Assembly (NCBI GenBank): GCA_034659475.1
Contig: JAYEHK010000053.1
Location: 1-53,431 of the forward strand
Source: JAYEHK01 sp034659475
Lineage (GTDB): Bacteria; Bacillota; Syntrophomonadia; Syntrophomonadales; Syntrophomonadaceae
DNA length: 53,431 nt
Reading direction: 5' to 3'
Part shown: positions 45,676-53,431 of the stretch, piece after piece
Position numbering within the stretch: position 1 is the first letter of the stretch
How the letters are laid out: every line of letters starts with the position of its first letter
Position numbers and translations under genes: made by a program
Notes under the pieces: generated by a model
Told to the model about the DNA's origin: nothing
The model's database searches: none
The model's input: the letters and a program-made list of their open reading frames with translations, nothing else

Positions 45676-46230
45676 TGTCGCAGTTGACAGATGATGCGAC
45701 GTAAAGTTGGTTAGTTGGTTAGTTGGTTAGTTGGTCAGTTGGTCAGTTGGAAAACTGAATAGGGTGTAGAATGGGACAAGCGGTGTCTGACCCCAACAAT
45801 ATTGGAACTCTGCGTATCTAGATAATTGGGTGGTAACGCTGCATGAAGGGAGCCAGGCTCCTAACTTATTCGCAATACGTAATGGAAACTAATTTATTTT
45901 CTGAATAAGTTAAGAGCCTAGCACCTTTTTTGCTTTTGGAGTCTGTTTTCGTTCTCACGTGGTCCGTTCCGCGGCAGGGATTAACCTAGCTTTGGTTAGG
46001 GGTAAGGGGTAAGGGGTTAAGAGTTAGGGGGTTAGACGCTTCGCGTCAAACATTTTCCTCACCCCTCACCCCTCACCCCTTACTCCTTATTGAAATAGTC
46101 TGCCGTGTAAGAGGAGGAAATTATATTGACATCCCTTCTGAACCGTTCCAACTAACCAACTAACCAACTGTCCAACTGTCCAACTAACCAACTGTCCAAC
46201 TTTATGTCGCATTATCTGTCTGTTGCGACA
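45676..46230 (-). repeat. Modular palindromic repeat element, copy 5 (complete, inverted)
   Basis: 555 bp, opposite orientation to copies 1, 3 and 6. Ends TGTCGCAGTTGACAGATGATGCGAC (in two parts TGTCGCAGTTGACAG, ATGATGCGAC; 45676-45700) and its imperfect complement at 46206-46230; each end alone can fold by GTCGCA/TGCGAC. Six AGTTGGNN units (45705-45750) face seven CCAACTNN units (46148-46203). Between them are the REP-like block, the GGAGCCAGGCTCC/GAGCCTAGC hairpin (45848-45926), and a G-run arm (45999-46031, four runs of G4 or more) facing a C-run arm (46058-46084) around GACGCTTCGCGTC. Confidence 0.9.
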
Positions 46231-46559
46231 TTGGGGTTGGGGATAGGGAAAAGGAAGTAACGTTGGTACTTCCTTTTGTGATTGAGGGGATATAATAATT
46301 GTTCTTGTTGTTTTTTGCTGTTGCCGACAGCCATGAACAGGATGAAGGCGGCTGCAGAAATAGCGATTGCGGTGGGATAGGCCATGGAAGCTGCTGCCCA
46401 GATCAGGGCCACGATACCCTTTGCAACCATTGCTCCGTAAAAGATCTTCCGGCTCAGTTTTTCATTGGTACAGCATCTGGTCATTATTGGGGATTGTGTT
46501 GAATGAAAACCAGATATTGCACAACATGCAATGGTGATAAACACACCAAAAGCAATCTT
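46212..46559 (-). pseudogene. cstA: cstA (carbon starvation/peptide transporter) fragment
   Basis: In the same frame as, and directly after, the sirtuin stop codon the sequence reads KIAFGVFITIACCAISGFHS, then TQSPIMTRCCTNEK and FYGAMVAKGIVALIWAAASMA, an internal part of CstA. It then changes to unrelated sequence (AISAAAFILFMAVGN and a basic tail) and runs into the end of repeat copy 5. Both ends of the about 500-700-aa transporter are missing. No start signal of its own. Confidence 0.8.
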
Positions 46560-47306
46560 TTACCGTGTCAAACCCTGTGTAATCCTTTCTAGAAAATCTC
46601 CTGTGCTTCCTGTGTCAACCTTAACTAATGCTGCATGATCCAATTGTGTAGGGCCTTTATTGATGATGACCAGATCCTGGGTGAACGTACTGAATTCTCT
46701 GACAAACCCCGCAAGTGGATAGACGGTTAGAGAAGATCCGATTACAATCAGGAGACGAGCCTTGCTTATGGCTTCTTGGGCAGTGCCATAGTTGTAGATG
46801 TTTTCCCCAAACAAAACGACATCAGGTTTCAAAATTGCCCCGCACTCAGCACATGTAGGAACCCCTTTTTGTTTCATTACATAATCGCTGCCGTATCTCT
46901 GTCGGCACATCTTTTCGGTACAGATAAACTGATCGGCAGTACCGTGTACCGGGATTACCTTTTTGCTTCCGGCTTTTTGATGAAGATCATCAATATTCTG
47001 GGTAACAATGCCCTGGACGAATCCTTTTTGCTCCATCTCGGCTAACATATAATGAGCTTTGCTGGGTTCAACGGCAGGGAAGTTGAAGTATTCCCGATAA
47101 AACTGGTAAAACTCTTCCGGATGTCGGTTAAAAAAATCAATATTGATAATCTGCATTACACGATCTTCCCCGATTTTGCGATAGATTCCGTTTTCACCTC
47201 GAAAATCAGGGATCCCTGCCTCTGTGCTGATTCCTGCACCGGTTACTACCACGGTATTGGACGATTGTTTCATTAAAGTAACAATGCGGTTCAAATTCTG
47301 TTCCAT
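46560..47306 (-). CDS. NAD-dependent protein deacylase (sirtuin, CobB/SrtN type)
   Basis: 248 aa. NAD-binding GAGISTEAGIPDFRG (about 23-37), TQNIDDLHQKAGS (102-114), catalytic H121 in VHGT, zinc cysteines C129, C134, C152 and C155, and GSSLTVYPLAGF near 195. Removes acetyl or other acyl groups from lysines, plausible as a control on acyl-CoA metabolism encoded nearby. The last codons GLTR and stop are followed at once by a cstA fragment, so the natural C-terminus may have been affected; the length is nevertheless normal. Confidence 0.93.
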   Translation of the reverse strand: MEQNLNRIVTLMKQSSNTVVVTGAGISTEAGIPDFRGENGIYRKIGEDRVMQIINIDFFNRHPEEFYQFYREYFNFPAVEPSKAHYMLAEMEQKGFVQGIVTQNIDDLHQKAGSKKVIPVHGTADQFICTEKMCRQRYGSDYVMKQKGVPTCAECGAILKPDVVLFGENIYNYGTAQEAISKARLLIVIGSSLTVYPLAGFVREFSTFTQDLVIINKGPTQLDHAALVKVDTGSTGDFLERITQGLTR

Positions 47307-47364
47307 TATTCCACCTCCTGTTCCTTATTATAACAGTATGGCCGATTAGATGATAAGGGATAAA

Positions 47365-47395
47365 AAAGAGGAAGATCCAGGGGATCTTCCTCTTT
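47365..47395 (-). terminator. Terminator after the long acyl-CoA dehydrogenase gene
   Basis: 14-bp perfect stem AAAGAGGAAGATCC / GGATCTTCCTCTTT with a three-base loop; TTTTTTA follows on the minus strand. Confidence 0.9.
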
Positions 47396-47406
47396 CAAAG
47401 CGGTTA

Positions 47407-49110
47407 CTATTCGTTAATTACATAGACATCCTTAAGGGGCAGAACCTTAGTTTCCCAGATTCTTTCATATCTTTCCGTATCCATTATCGGATCAATGATC
47501 ATCTTGTTAATGGTTTCAAGCTGTTCCGGTGTTTGTGTAAAGGTTGAACGGAACATCAGGGCATAACGGGCAAAATCTCTAATGATGAATGCAAACATTT
47601 CTTCAATCAGATCATCTTCAATATTATAGATTTTACAGTTTTCAAGAATAAGTTGAGCATATCCGCACATGGTCAGCAATTCGCCCAGTGCAATCATGTA
47701 GTCAACATTTTTTGCCTGCTCTGCACTTGGAGTATTCTTAGCCAGGAAATCCTTGAGCAGTTCAACCTGTTCACGGAATTTGAGAACATTTACCTGATTC
47801 ATTCCTTCATAGCACTTGCTGTAATCACCAAATTTAACTTCTTTCAGTTTTCCGGCTTTTTGTCTGAAGACATAAGGGTCATCAGCGATGTCATCCCGTT
47901 TGGGGATTTCCGGTAAGTCAATCGGACCAAAGAAATACGGTTTCATGAATTTATTAATCAGTGCCATGTTAACATGGGTGGTACCTTCCAGACGCGGCAT
48001 CATACCGGCATCACGGATGAACATTTCCATGAAGGTATCCTGTTCCATTCCTTTTGCACCAACGATATCCAGAAGCATCTGTGAGACCTTGTCGCCTTCA
48101 CCGCAAACCTTCATTTTCAGGATGGCGTTGTACATCAGATAACGACGGTCTTCATCGGTGGCAGAACGGAAATAATCAGCTGATCTAAGACCGAATAGCT
48201 TCATAGCGAGAATTCTTAAATATGCTTCTGTGAACAACCTTCTTACATGGGGGAAAGCATAAACAGGTTTTCCATAAAGTTCACGGTTACAGGTATGGTG
48301 CAAGCACTCATACAGAGCATGTTCGGATTCTCCGATGCTGGCCCAGCCAACCAGAGATTTACCGATGTTTACCGTATTCAGGGCACCATTCCATGCATCG
48401 TCTCCGGTTGAAAGGATGTCAGCTTCAGTAATCGGATAATCATTCAGGTTAAATTCTGCTACATAAGCGGAATGTGCCCCGGAAGTGTTGATCTTTTTAA
48501 CCAGTTCGTAATTTGGATGTTTGGTCTCTACAACAAAATAGACATATTCACCGGTATCCGCAAACTTGCCAAATACTGAAACAAGGGCTGCTTTGTTGCC
48601 GTTTCCGATATAATATTTGTTTCCTTTGGCTTTCCAGGTACCGTCACCGTTCGGATAAAGGGTTACTTCATCGGAATAGATGTCATTTCCATGTGCTCTT
48701 TCGGACAGACCAAAAGCGAACAGTCCGCCTTCCCGTAAAAGCTTAGCCGTTTTATGTTTAACAGCTTCATTTTTCCCCAGGAAAATCGGGCCAAGGCCCA
48801 GTACGGTAACCTGACACATATACTGATAGTGAAGCCCATAAAATCCAGCAACTTCATTAAACTCGGGGATTCTCCACATATCCCAGCGAGAATCCTCTTT
48901 GCCATAGCCTGCTGGTGTGAGAAGGTCAGCAAAGATTTCTTCCTTGGCAATAAAGTTTTCCCAATCCTGATACCAGGCAAATTCTTTATCCTCTTCTTTC
49001 ATCTTTGCAAGGCCCTTATTTTCAAAAAAATCAATGGTCTTTAACATGATTTCTTTGGCTCGGGGGTCTTTGTGTTCACGATGATAATTTTGGGGGTTTA
49101 ATAATACCAT
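47407..49110 (-). CDS. Acyl-CoA dehydrogenase family protein, long form
   Basis: 567 aa, about 185 residues longer than the short-chain enzyme in this window. FAD-domain segments (AFGLSERAHGNDIYSDE near 134, GNKYYIGNGNKAA near 163) and the C-terminal catalytic-site region MPRLEGTTHVNMALI near 374 are recognisable. A C-terminal helical extension (about 400-567) resembles that of very-long-chain or ACAD9-like enzymes. Substrate unknown. It is alone, ended by a terminator, and divergent from an HxlR regulator. Confidence 0.88.
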   Translation of the reverse strand: MVLLNPQNYHREHKDPRAKEIMLKTIDFFENKGLAKMKEEDKEFAWYQDWENFIAKEEIFADLLTPAGYGKEDSRWDMWRIPEFNEVAGFYGLHYQYMCQVTVLGLGPIFLGKNEAVKHKTAKLLREGGLFAFGLSERAHGNDIYSDEVTLYPNGDGTWKAKGNKYYIGNGNKAALVSVFGKFADTGEYVYFVVETKHPNYELVKKINTSGAHSAYVAEFNLNDYPITEADILSTGDDAWNGALNTVNIGKSLVGWASIGESEHALYECLHHTCNRELYGKPVYAFPHVRRLFTEAYLRILAMKLFGLRSADYFRSATDEDRRYLMYNAILKMKVCGEGDKVSQMLLDIVGAKGMEQDTFMEMFIRDAGMMPRLEGTTHVNMALINKFMKPYFFGPIDLPEIPKRDDIADDPYVFRQKAGKLKEVKFGDYSKCYEGMNQVNVLKFREQVELLKDFLAKNTPSAEQAKNVDYMIALGELLTMCGYAQLILENCKIYNIEDDLIEEMFAFIIRDFARYALMFRSTFTQTPEQLETINKMIIDPIMDTERYERIWETKVLPLKDVYVINE

Positions 49111-49291
49111 GTAAAAAAACTCCTTTCGTTTATGCCTATTATGCCTGCTGAGGGCAAAACCAATCGTCTACCTATCCCCATTACTCAACTTGATTATCGG
49201 GTTAGGTGTGCAAGCAATGAAAACCTTCATAACGCACCATATGAATCATATATTTTAATTATAGAAATTACTATACAAAATTAATAGTACA

Positions 49292-49311
49292 TACTTTTTT
49301 GTTTGAAAGTA
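49292..49311. promoter_or_regulatory. Possible HxlR operator in the divergent intergenic region
   Basis: TACTTT, 8-base spacer, AAAGTA, flanked on both sides by GTAC. TACT/AGTA inverted repeats are typical of HxlR/YodB-type sites. It lies between the long acyl-CoA dehydrogenase gene and the HxlR gene. Sequence symmetry is seen; regulator binding is inferred. Confidence 0.4.
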
Positions 49312-49409
49312 CCCAAAAGGATACCATTGTAATGTTGGGTAACGTATAATAGGAAAAAGAAGCTCTGTTTGAAGAGTCCTTTTAGGCACTGTTAAGGAAG
49401 TGAGTGTAT

Positions 49410-49775
49410 ATGAGCAACCGCCGTGATAGGATTTACTCCTGCCCGGTTGAAGCAACCATTGATATCATTGGTGGTAAATGGAAACCGCTTATTTACTATT
49501 TATTAGAAGATCAGCCCATGCGTTTTGGTCAATTGAGAAAAACGCTGCCGGGTATTACGCAGAAGATGTTGACCCAACACCTTCGTGAGATGGAGGAGGA
49601 TGGGATTGTTCTGCGAACCGTTTATGCAGAGGTTCCCCCCAAGGTGGAATATTCCATCACCGAGTATGGAGAAACATTAAGCCCTTTGCTTCATAAAATG
49701 CTTGCTTGGGGATTGGAACACATTAAATTGAATCATCTGCAATTCCAACCTTTGAAAAAGTTTATAAAAGATTGA
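49410..49775 (+). CDS. HxlR family transcriptional regulator
   Basis: 121 aa winged helix-turn-helix protein. CPVEATIDIIGGKWKPLIYY at the N-terminus includes the conserved Cys of redox- or electrophile-sensing members; FGQLRKTLPGITQKMLTQHL is the recognition region, followed by the wing. The ATG at 49410 has AAGGAAG 9 nt upstream; a GTG at 49404 is possible. Divergent from the long acyl-CoA dehydrogenase gene, which it may control. Confidence 0.92.
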   Translation: MSNRRDRIYSCPVEATIDIIGGKWKPLIYYLLEDQPMRFGQLRKTLPGITQKMLTQHLREMEEDGIVLRTVYAEVPPKVEYSITEYGETLSPLLHKMLAWGLEHIKLNHLQFQPLKKFIKD

Positions 49776-49781
49776 TGATAT

Positions 49782-49820
49782 AAAGTCCATCCGTTTTATT
49801 AGAAATGGATGGACTTTTTT
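49782..49820 (+). terminator. Terminator after the HxlR gene
   Basis: AAAGTCCATCC / GGATGGACTTT stem with a 15-base loop and a run of six T. Confidence 0.85.
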
Positions 49821-50033
49821 ATATGGGCAGAGATAACCCATAACCAGAAGTTATTTTTTCAATAAAAATTCATATGGTAAAATAGAGCGTGTGCAAGTAG
49901 TGGGAAAAGAAAGCAATGAATTTATAATAAATACGAATATAGTGTCCATAGAAGTTGTTAATAAATGGGTTAATAGGACAATCTCTCGGGTACGTATATT
50001 GAATGAAGGAATTGAGAAGGAGTGATGGGTCAT

Positions 50034-51188
50034 ATGGAAAGGGTTTATATGGATAACGCTGCTACTTCGTTTCCAAAACCAGAGTGTGTGTATGATGCGA
50101 TGGATCATTTTAATCGATATATGGGAGGCAATCCGGGACGAGGGAGTAACCAGGAGACGCTTCAGGCGGGATCCCTGTTGATGGAAACCAGAGACCTGCT
50201 AAGTCGTTTGTTCAATATAGAAGATGCATCCCAGATTGCTTTTACATCAAATATAACGGAGTCTTTAAATCTAGGGCTAAAAGGTCTTCTGCAAACGGGG
50301 GACCATGTCATAACAACCAGCATGGAACATAATGCCGTGGCTAGACCATTGTATGTCATGAACAAGAAGGGTATAGAATGGACCACTGTTCCCTGTTTTC
50401 AGGATGGGAGTCTTGATCCAGAGGAAATTCGTAAGGCCATTCAACCTAATACGAAGTTAATCTGTGCACTACATGCGTCAAATCTCACCGGAACGATTAT
50501 GCCCATCCGTGAGATCGGAAGAATTGCACATGATCATGATATACCTTTTATGTTGGATAGTGCTCAAACAGCTGGTGTTTTACCTATAGACGTTCAGCAA
50601 GACAGAATCGACATCCTTTGTTTCACTGGACATAAGGGACTTTTGGGACCACAGGGAACGGGGGGGATCTATATAAATCCTGATCTGGAAATCAGCACGG
50701 TGAAGGAAGGGGGAACGGGTTCTTTTTCAGAATATCTGGAACACCCGGGTTTTATGCCTGATCATTTAGAGGCCGGCACATTAAATACACCAGGTATAGT
50801 AGGGTTGAGTGCAGGTGTGAAATTTATTCTTGATCAGGGCAACGATGCTATCTTAAAACATGAAAGGATGGTTACTCAACGACTTCTTAATGGACTGACA
50901 ACCATTAAAGGGGTACACATTTATGGACCCCAGGATGCTAACAAACAGACGGCTGTTGCCGCGATTAATTTAGAAGGAATGGACTGCGGGGATGTCAGCA
51001 TGCAGTTGGATTACGAATATGGAATTGTTACCCGTTCCGGTCTTCATTGTACGCCGTTGGCTCATCGTACAATCAGAACTCTTGAACTGGGTGCCTGCCG
51101 ATTAAGTCCCGGATTTTTAACAAAACCTGAACAAATTGATTATGTTATTCAAGCTGTAGATGCAATTGCTGCGGGGCGTAGGTTTTAA
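50034..51188 (+). CDS. Cysteine desulfurase-like class V aminotransferase
   Basis: 384 aa PLP enzyme. MDNAATSFPKP at the start, GNPGRGSN, substrate-side MEHNAVARPLY, DSAQTAGVLPID, the PLP lysine in CFTGHKGLLGPQGTGG (about 205) and a late RSGLHCTPLAH carrying the cysteine expected for persulfide transfer. This is the short stand-alone cysteine desulfurase subfamily (TIGR01977-like by memory), not IscS or SufS. The ATG at 50034 matches family starts; in-frame GTG 50022 and ATG 50025 also exist near the AAGGAG. Confidence 0.9.
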   Translation: MERVYMDNAATSFPKPECVYDAMDHFNRYMGGNPGRGSNQETLQAGSLLMETRDLLSRLFNIEDASQIAFTSNITESLNLGLKGLLQTGDHVITTSMEHNAVARPLYVMNKKGIEWTTVPCFQDGSLDPEEIRKAIQPNTKLICALHASNLTGTIMPIREIGRIAHDHDIPFMLDSAQTAGVLPIDVQQDRIDILCFTGHKGLLGPQGTGGIYINPDLEISTVKEGGTGSFSEYLEHPGFMPDHLEAGTLNTPGIVGLSAGVKFILDQGNDAILKHERMVTQRLLNGLTTIKGVHIYGPQDANKQTAVAAINLEGMDCGDVSMQLDYEYGIVTRSGLHCTPLAHRTIRTLELGACRLSPGFLTKPEQIDYVIQAVDAIAAGRRF

Positions 51189-51278
51189 TAAAATTTATAC
51201 AAATAATGGCTATCTTTAATGGAATAATTTGATATAATATAAATGGATGGGAAAAAATACAAATAAGGGGGAAGTACA

Positions 51279-52046
51279 ATGGAAATTAAAGGTTTAGTGG
51301 CATTGATTACGGGAGGGGCATCGGGTCTTGGAGCAGCGGCAGTAGAAATGTTTGTGGGTAAAGGTGGCAAGGCTGTTATCGCTGACCTCAATGAAGAAAA
51401 AGGAAAAGAATTTGCAGCTCAATTCGGCGATAATGTTGTTTTTGTAAAATGTAATGTTACAAGCACAGAAGACAATACTGCTGCGGTACAAGCTGCTGTT
51501 GAAAAATGGGGCAGATTAGATGTATTGATTAATGCAGCTGGTATTGGAAGCGCATCCAAAACGATTGGAAAAGATGGTCCTACGAATCTGGATTGGTTTA
51601 AGATGGTCATTGATATCAACCTGATCGGAACCTTTGATATGATTAGATTAGCTGCATGGCAAATATCTAAAAATCAACCAAATGCTGAAGGTGAAAAAGG
51701 CACCATTATTAATGTAGCATCTGTAGCTGCCTTTGATGGACAGATTGGACAGGCTGCTTATTCTGCATCCAAGGCTGCAGTTACCGGCATGACCTTGCCT
51801 ATTGCAAGAGATCTTTCCAGAGATGGTATCCGTGTCAACACCATCGCCCCAGGAATCTTTGATACACCAATGATGCAATTATTACCACAGGCTGCTCGCG
51901 ATTCTCTGGGAGCCATGGTTCCTTTCCCCAAACGTTTGGGAAAACCGGTTGAATTTGCATCTTTATGCTGTCAGATGGTTGAAAACTCTTACCTCAATGC
52001 ACAGACCGTTCGTTTGGATGGTGCAATCCGTATGCAACCTAAATAA
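51279..52046 (+). CDS. SDR family dehydrogenase, 3-hydroxyacyl-CoA dehydrogenase type II-like
   Basis: 255 aa. TGGASGLGAAAVE (about 11-23) with the ADLNEEKG end of the second strand favouring NAD, NAAGIG near 88, catalytic Ser in NVASVAAF, YSASKAA near 167, and PGIFDTPMM. The pattern, including a long insert before the Ser, is like HSD17B10-type 3-hydroxyacyl-CoA dehydrogenases, so it may finish a beta-oxidation step. AGGGGG lies 7 nt before the ATG. A TATAAT-like box is at 51233-51238, without a clear -35. Confidence 0.9.
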   Translation: MEIKGLVALITGGASGLGAAAVEMFVGKGGKAVIADLNEEKGKEFAAQFGDNVVFVKCNVTSTEDNTAAVQAAVEKWGRLDVLINAAGIGSASKTIGKDGPTNLDWFKMVIDINLIGTFDMIRLAAWQISKNQPNAEGEKGTIINVASVAAFDGQIGQAAYSASKAAVTGMTLPIARDLSRDGIRVNTIAPGIFDTPMMQLLPQAARDSLGAMVPFPKRLGKPVEFASLCCQMVENSYLNAQTVRLDGAIRMQPK

Positions 52047-52074
52047 GAATCAAGCAATTATTTCACCGGAAGGG

Positions 52075-52097
52075 CCTTTGGGCGCTTCCGGTTTTTT
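52075..52097 (+). terminator. Terminator after the 3-hydroxyacyl-CoA-dehydrogenase-like gene
   Basis: ACCGGAAG / CTTCCGGT stem, 7-9 base loop, then six T. Confidence 0.85.
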
Positions 52098-52252
52098 GTG
52101 ATATCAAAAATGCTTGAGTGTCATACCCTTTGCTATCATTGGAATATTGAATAAATGATCGATTTTTTTGTGAAATCTAAAGGAATTACTACTAATTAAT
52201 CGAAATCATATAAAGATATGCTTTGCTATTTAATTATAAAGGAGGAACAGAA

Positions 52253-53137
52253 GTGATTACTGCTCGTGGATATGAATCTATACCGGTGGATATACCAGAA
52301 GACCCAAATCAATATACTGAACTTGATTACATGACTGTTGCTGTTTTTAGTTTTCATCAATTATTTAAACAGAATTGTGTTTTCGCTATTGCAGATACAC
52401 AGAAGTACCGCGTTTACATACCCGGAAAAGAGATTGATCACAAGCTTAAAGCAGGAGATCTTTTGATTAAGGGATCGGTTATAGAGAAGGCAATCCAATC
52501 GAAAAGCCGGGTGAGCGTCAGGCATGATAGTTCTTTGTTTGGTTTCCCTTATATCGGCACCGCCTATCCAGTTTTTGGACAAAAAGGAGAAGTTGTTGGA
52601 GGCATTATTTATTGTGAAAATATTAAGGCTCTGGAAGAGTTAACGACGGCGGCGGATAATTTAAACAATGTTACGGAACAAGTACTGCAAATGGTAGGTT
52701 CGTTGGAGGTCTCTAATAATACACTGACTGACATAGGTAAAACGCTCGCAGAGCAGTCTATTGAATCCATGGATAATATTAAATCGACAGATGAGTTTCT
52801 TAAGCTAATTAAAGGAATTTCGGTGCAAACTAATATTTTGGGCATTAATGCAGCGATTGAAGCAGCTCGAGCAGGGGAGAAGGGGGCTGGTTTCTCGGTG
52901 GTTGCCAACGAGATTCGTAAACTCTCTGATGACAGTTTGCAATCTGTGAAAACAATTGCTGGAACCTTGAAGGAGATTCAGAACAGTTCTGAAAGTGTAC
53001 ATGCACAGGTGTCAGGAATCGGTGATTTTGTGGAGCAGCAGGCTGCTGTTGTACAGCAATTGTCAGCAGTTGTTCAACATCTGCATTCCGTAGCGGAAAC
53101 CCTTCACAATCAGGCTGAACTCATGATCTCTAATTGA
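52253..53137 (+). CDS. Soluble methyl-accepting chemotaxis-type signalling protein
   Basis: 294 aa from the GTG at 52253, which has GGAGG 7 nt upstream (the frame opens at 52223). No transmembrane helix. Residues about 1-130 look like a PAS/Cache-like sensor fold ending in FPYIGTAYPVFGQKGEVVGG. Residues about 140-294 are a short MCP signalling coiled coil with the CheA/CheW-contact tip (TNILGINAAIEAARAGEKGAGF). Methylation helices appear truncated. It probably relays an intracellular signal; ligand unknown. Monocistronic. Confidence 0.88.
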   Translation: MITARGYESIPVDIPEDPNQYTELDYMTVAVFSFHQLFKQNCVFAIADTQKYRVYIPGKEIDHKLKAGDLLIKGSVIEKAIQSKSRVSVRHDSSLFGFPYIGTAYPVFGQKGEVVGGIIYCENIKALEELTTAADNLNNVTEQVLQMVGSLEVSNNTLTDIGKTLAEQSIESMDNIKSTDEFLKLIKGISVQTNILGINAAIEAARAGEKGAGFSVVANEIRKLSDDSLQSVKTIAGTLKEIQNSSESVHAQVSGIGDFVEQQAAVVQQLSAVVQHLHSVAETLHNQAELMISN

Positions 53138-53152
53138 GTTCTTAACAAAAAA

Positions 53153-53198
53153 AACAGGTTGATCCTGTCATCGCAATCAGGATCAACCTGTTTTTTTT
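53153..53198 (+). terminator. Terminator after the signalling protein gene
   Basis: 15-bp perfect stem AACAGGTTGATCCTG / CAGGATCAACCTGTT with a ten-base loop and eight T in a row. Confidence 0.93.
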
Positions 53199-53245
53199 AT
53201 TCCACCCCCCAATCGTGGTAAAATAGATAAGTTAACAGATGCAAG

Positions 53246-53431
53246 TGTCGTAGTTGGCAGATTATGCGACGTAAAGTTGGTTAGTTGGTTAGTTGGTTAG
53301 TTGGACAGTTGGTTAGTTGGTTAGTTGGAACGGTTCAGAAGGGATGTCAATATAATTTCCTCCTCTTACACGGCAGACTATTTCAGTAAGGAGTTAGGGG
53401 TGAGGGGTGAGGGGTGAGGAAAATGTTTGAC
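53246..53431 (+). repeat. Modular palindromic repeat element, copy 6 (left part, cut by window edge)
   Basis: Starts with the end hairpin TGTCGTAGTTGGCAG..TTATGCGAC (53246-53270), then seven AGTTGGNN units in exact 8-bp phase (53275-53328), the AACGGTTCAGAAGGGAT spacer and the beginning of the G-run arm (53391-53418), where the window ends. Same orientation as copies 1 and 3. Confidence 0.88.

Noticed and set aside
46299..46502. 67-codon plus-strand frame
   Set aside because: Antisense of the cstA remnant.

Overview
This AT-rich window (roughly 40% GC by eye) comes from an endospore-forming low-GC Firmicute of the class Clostridia. The evidence is pro-sigma-E with its protease SpoIIGA beside ftsZ, Firmicutes-type gene order, HemZ, a DNPR-type MurE and strong AGGAGG ribosome sites. 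A Peptococcaceae-like or Syntrophomonas-like anaerobe fits the acyl-CoA genes, but the species cannot be named from sequence alone.

Layout. (1) 212-21029, minus strand: the cell-division and peptidoglycan (dcw) cluster, in transcription order mraZ, rsmH, ftsL, ftsI/spoVD, murE, murF, mraY, murD, ftsW, murG, [repeat gap], murC, murA, ftsQ, a DUF881 gene, sbp, ftsA, ftsZ, spoIIGA, sigE. A three-unit direct repeat upstream of mraZ looks like the MraZ operator, and murB is absent. (2) 21256-24812: a deleted PHP-domain pseudogene, a secreted copper-amine-oxidase-N-domain protein, a double-ACT protein, tcdA and a 6S RNA. (3) 24813-36093, minus strand: recJ, relA, dtd and an MBL-fold hydrolase, then (after a repeat element) hemZ, hisS and aspS leading into 6S RNA and tcdA. 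This is close to the Bacillus recJ-relA-dtd-hisS-aspS-bsrA-yrvM order. (4) 37140-43932, minus strand: an acyl-CoA operon (2-hydroxyacid dehydrogenase, SDR, CoA-transferase, acyl-CoA dehydrogenase, MaoC hydratase). It is split between its first and second genes by a 1.94-kb IS4-superfamily element whose transposase frame carries an in-frame TAG. (5) 44509-53137, mixed strands: a P-loop ATPase, a sirtuin with a cstA remnant fused behind it, a long acyl-CoA dehydrogenase divergent from an HxlR regulator, a class V aminotransferase/cysteine desulfurase, a 3-hydroxyacyl-CoA-dehydrogenase-like SDR and a soluble chemotaxis-type signalling protein.

The least ordinary content is a family of roughly 0.5-kb non-coding, modular, palindromic elements. 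Copies or relatives lie at 1-198, about 9199-9440, 29396-29906, 36134-36663, 45676-46230 and 53246-53431. Most have inverted ends that each fold into a hairpin, arrays of an 8-bp unit (CCAACTNN, or its complement) facing inward at both ends, G-run/C-run arms able to form a cruciform or G-quadruplex, and one or two REP-like hairpins in the middle. One copy has swapped the 8-mers for GTCCGCG-type repeats. No mobilising gene for them lies in the window. The window starts and stops inside two copies in the same orientation, which suggests a contig broken at this repeat.

No tRNA, rRNA or CRISPR array was seen.
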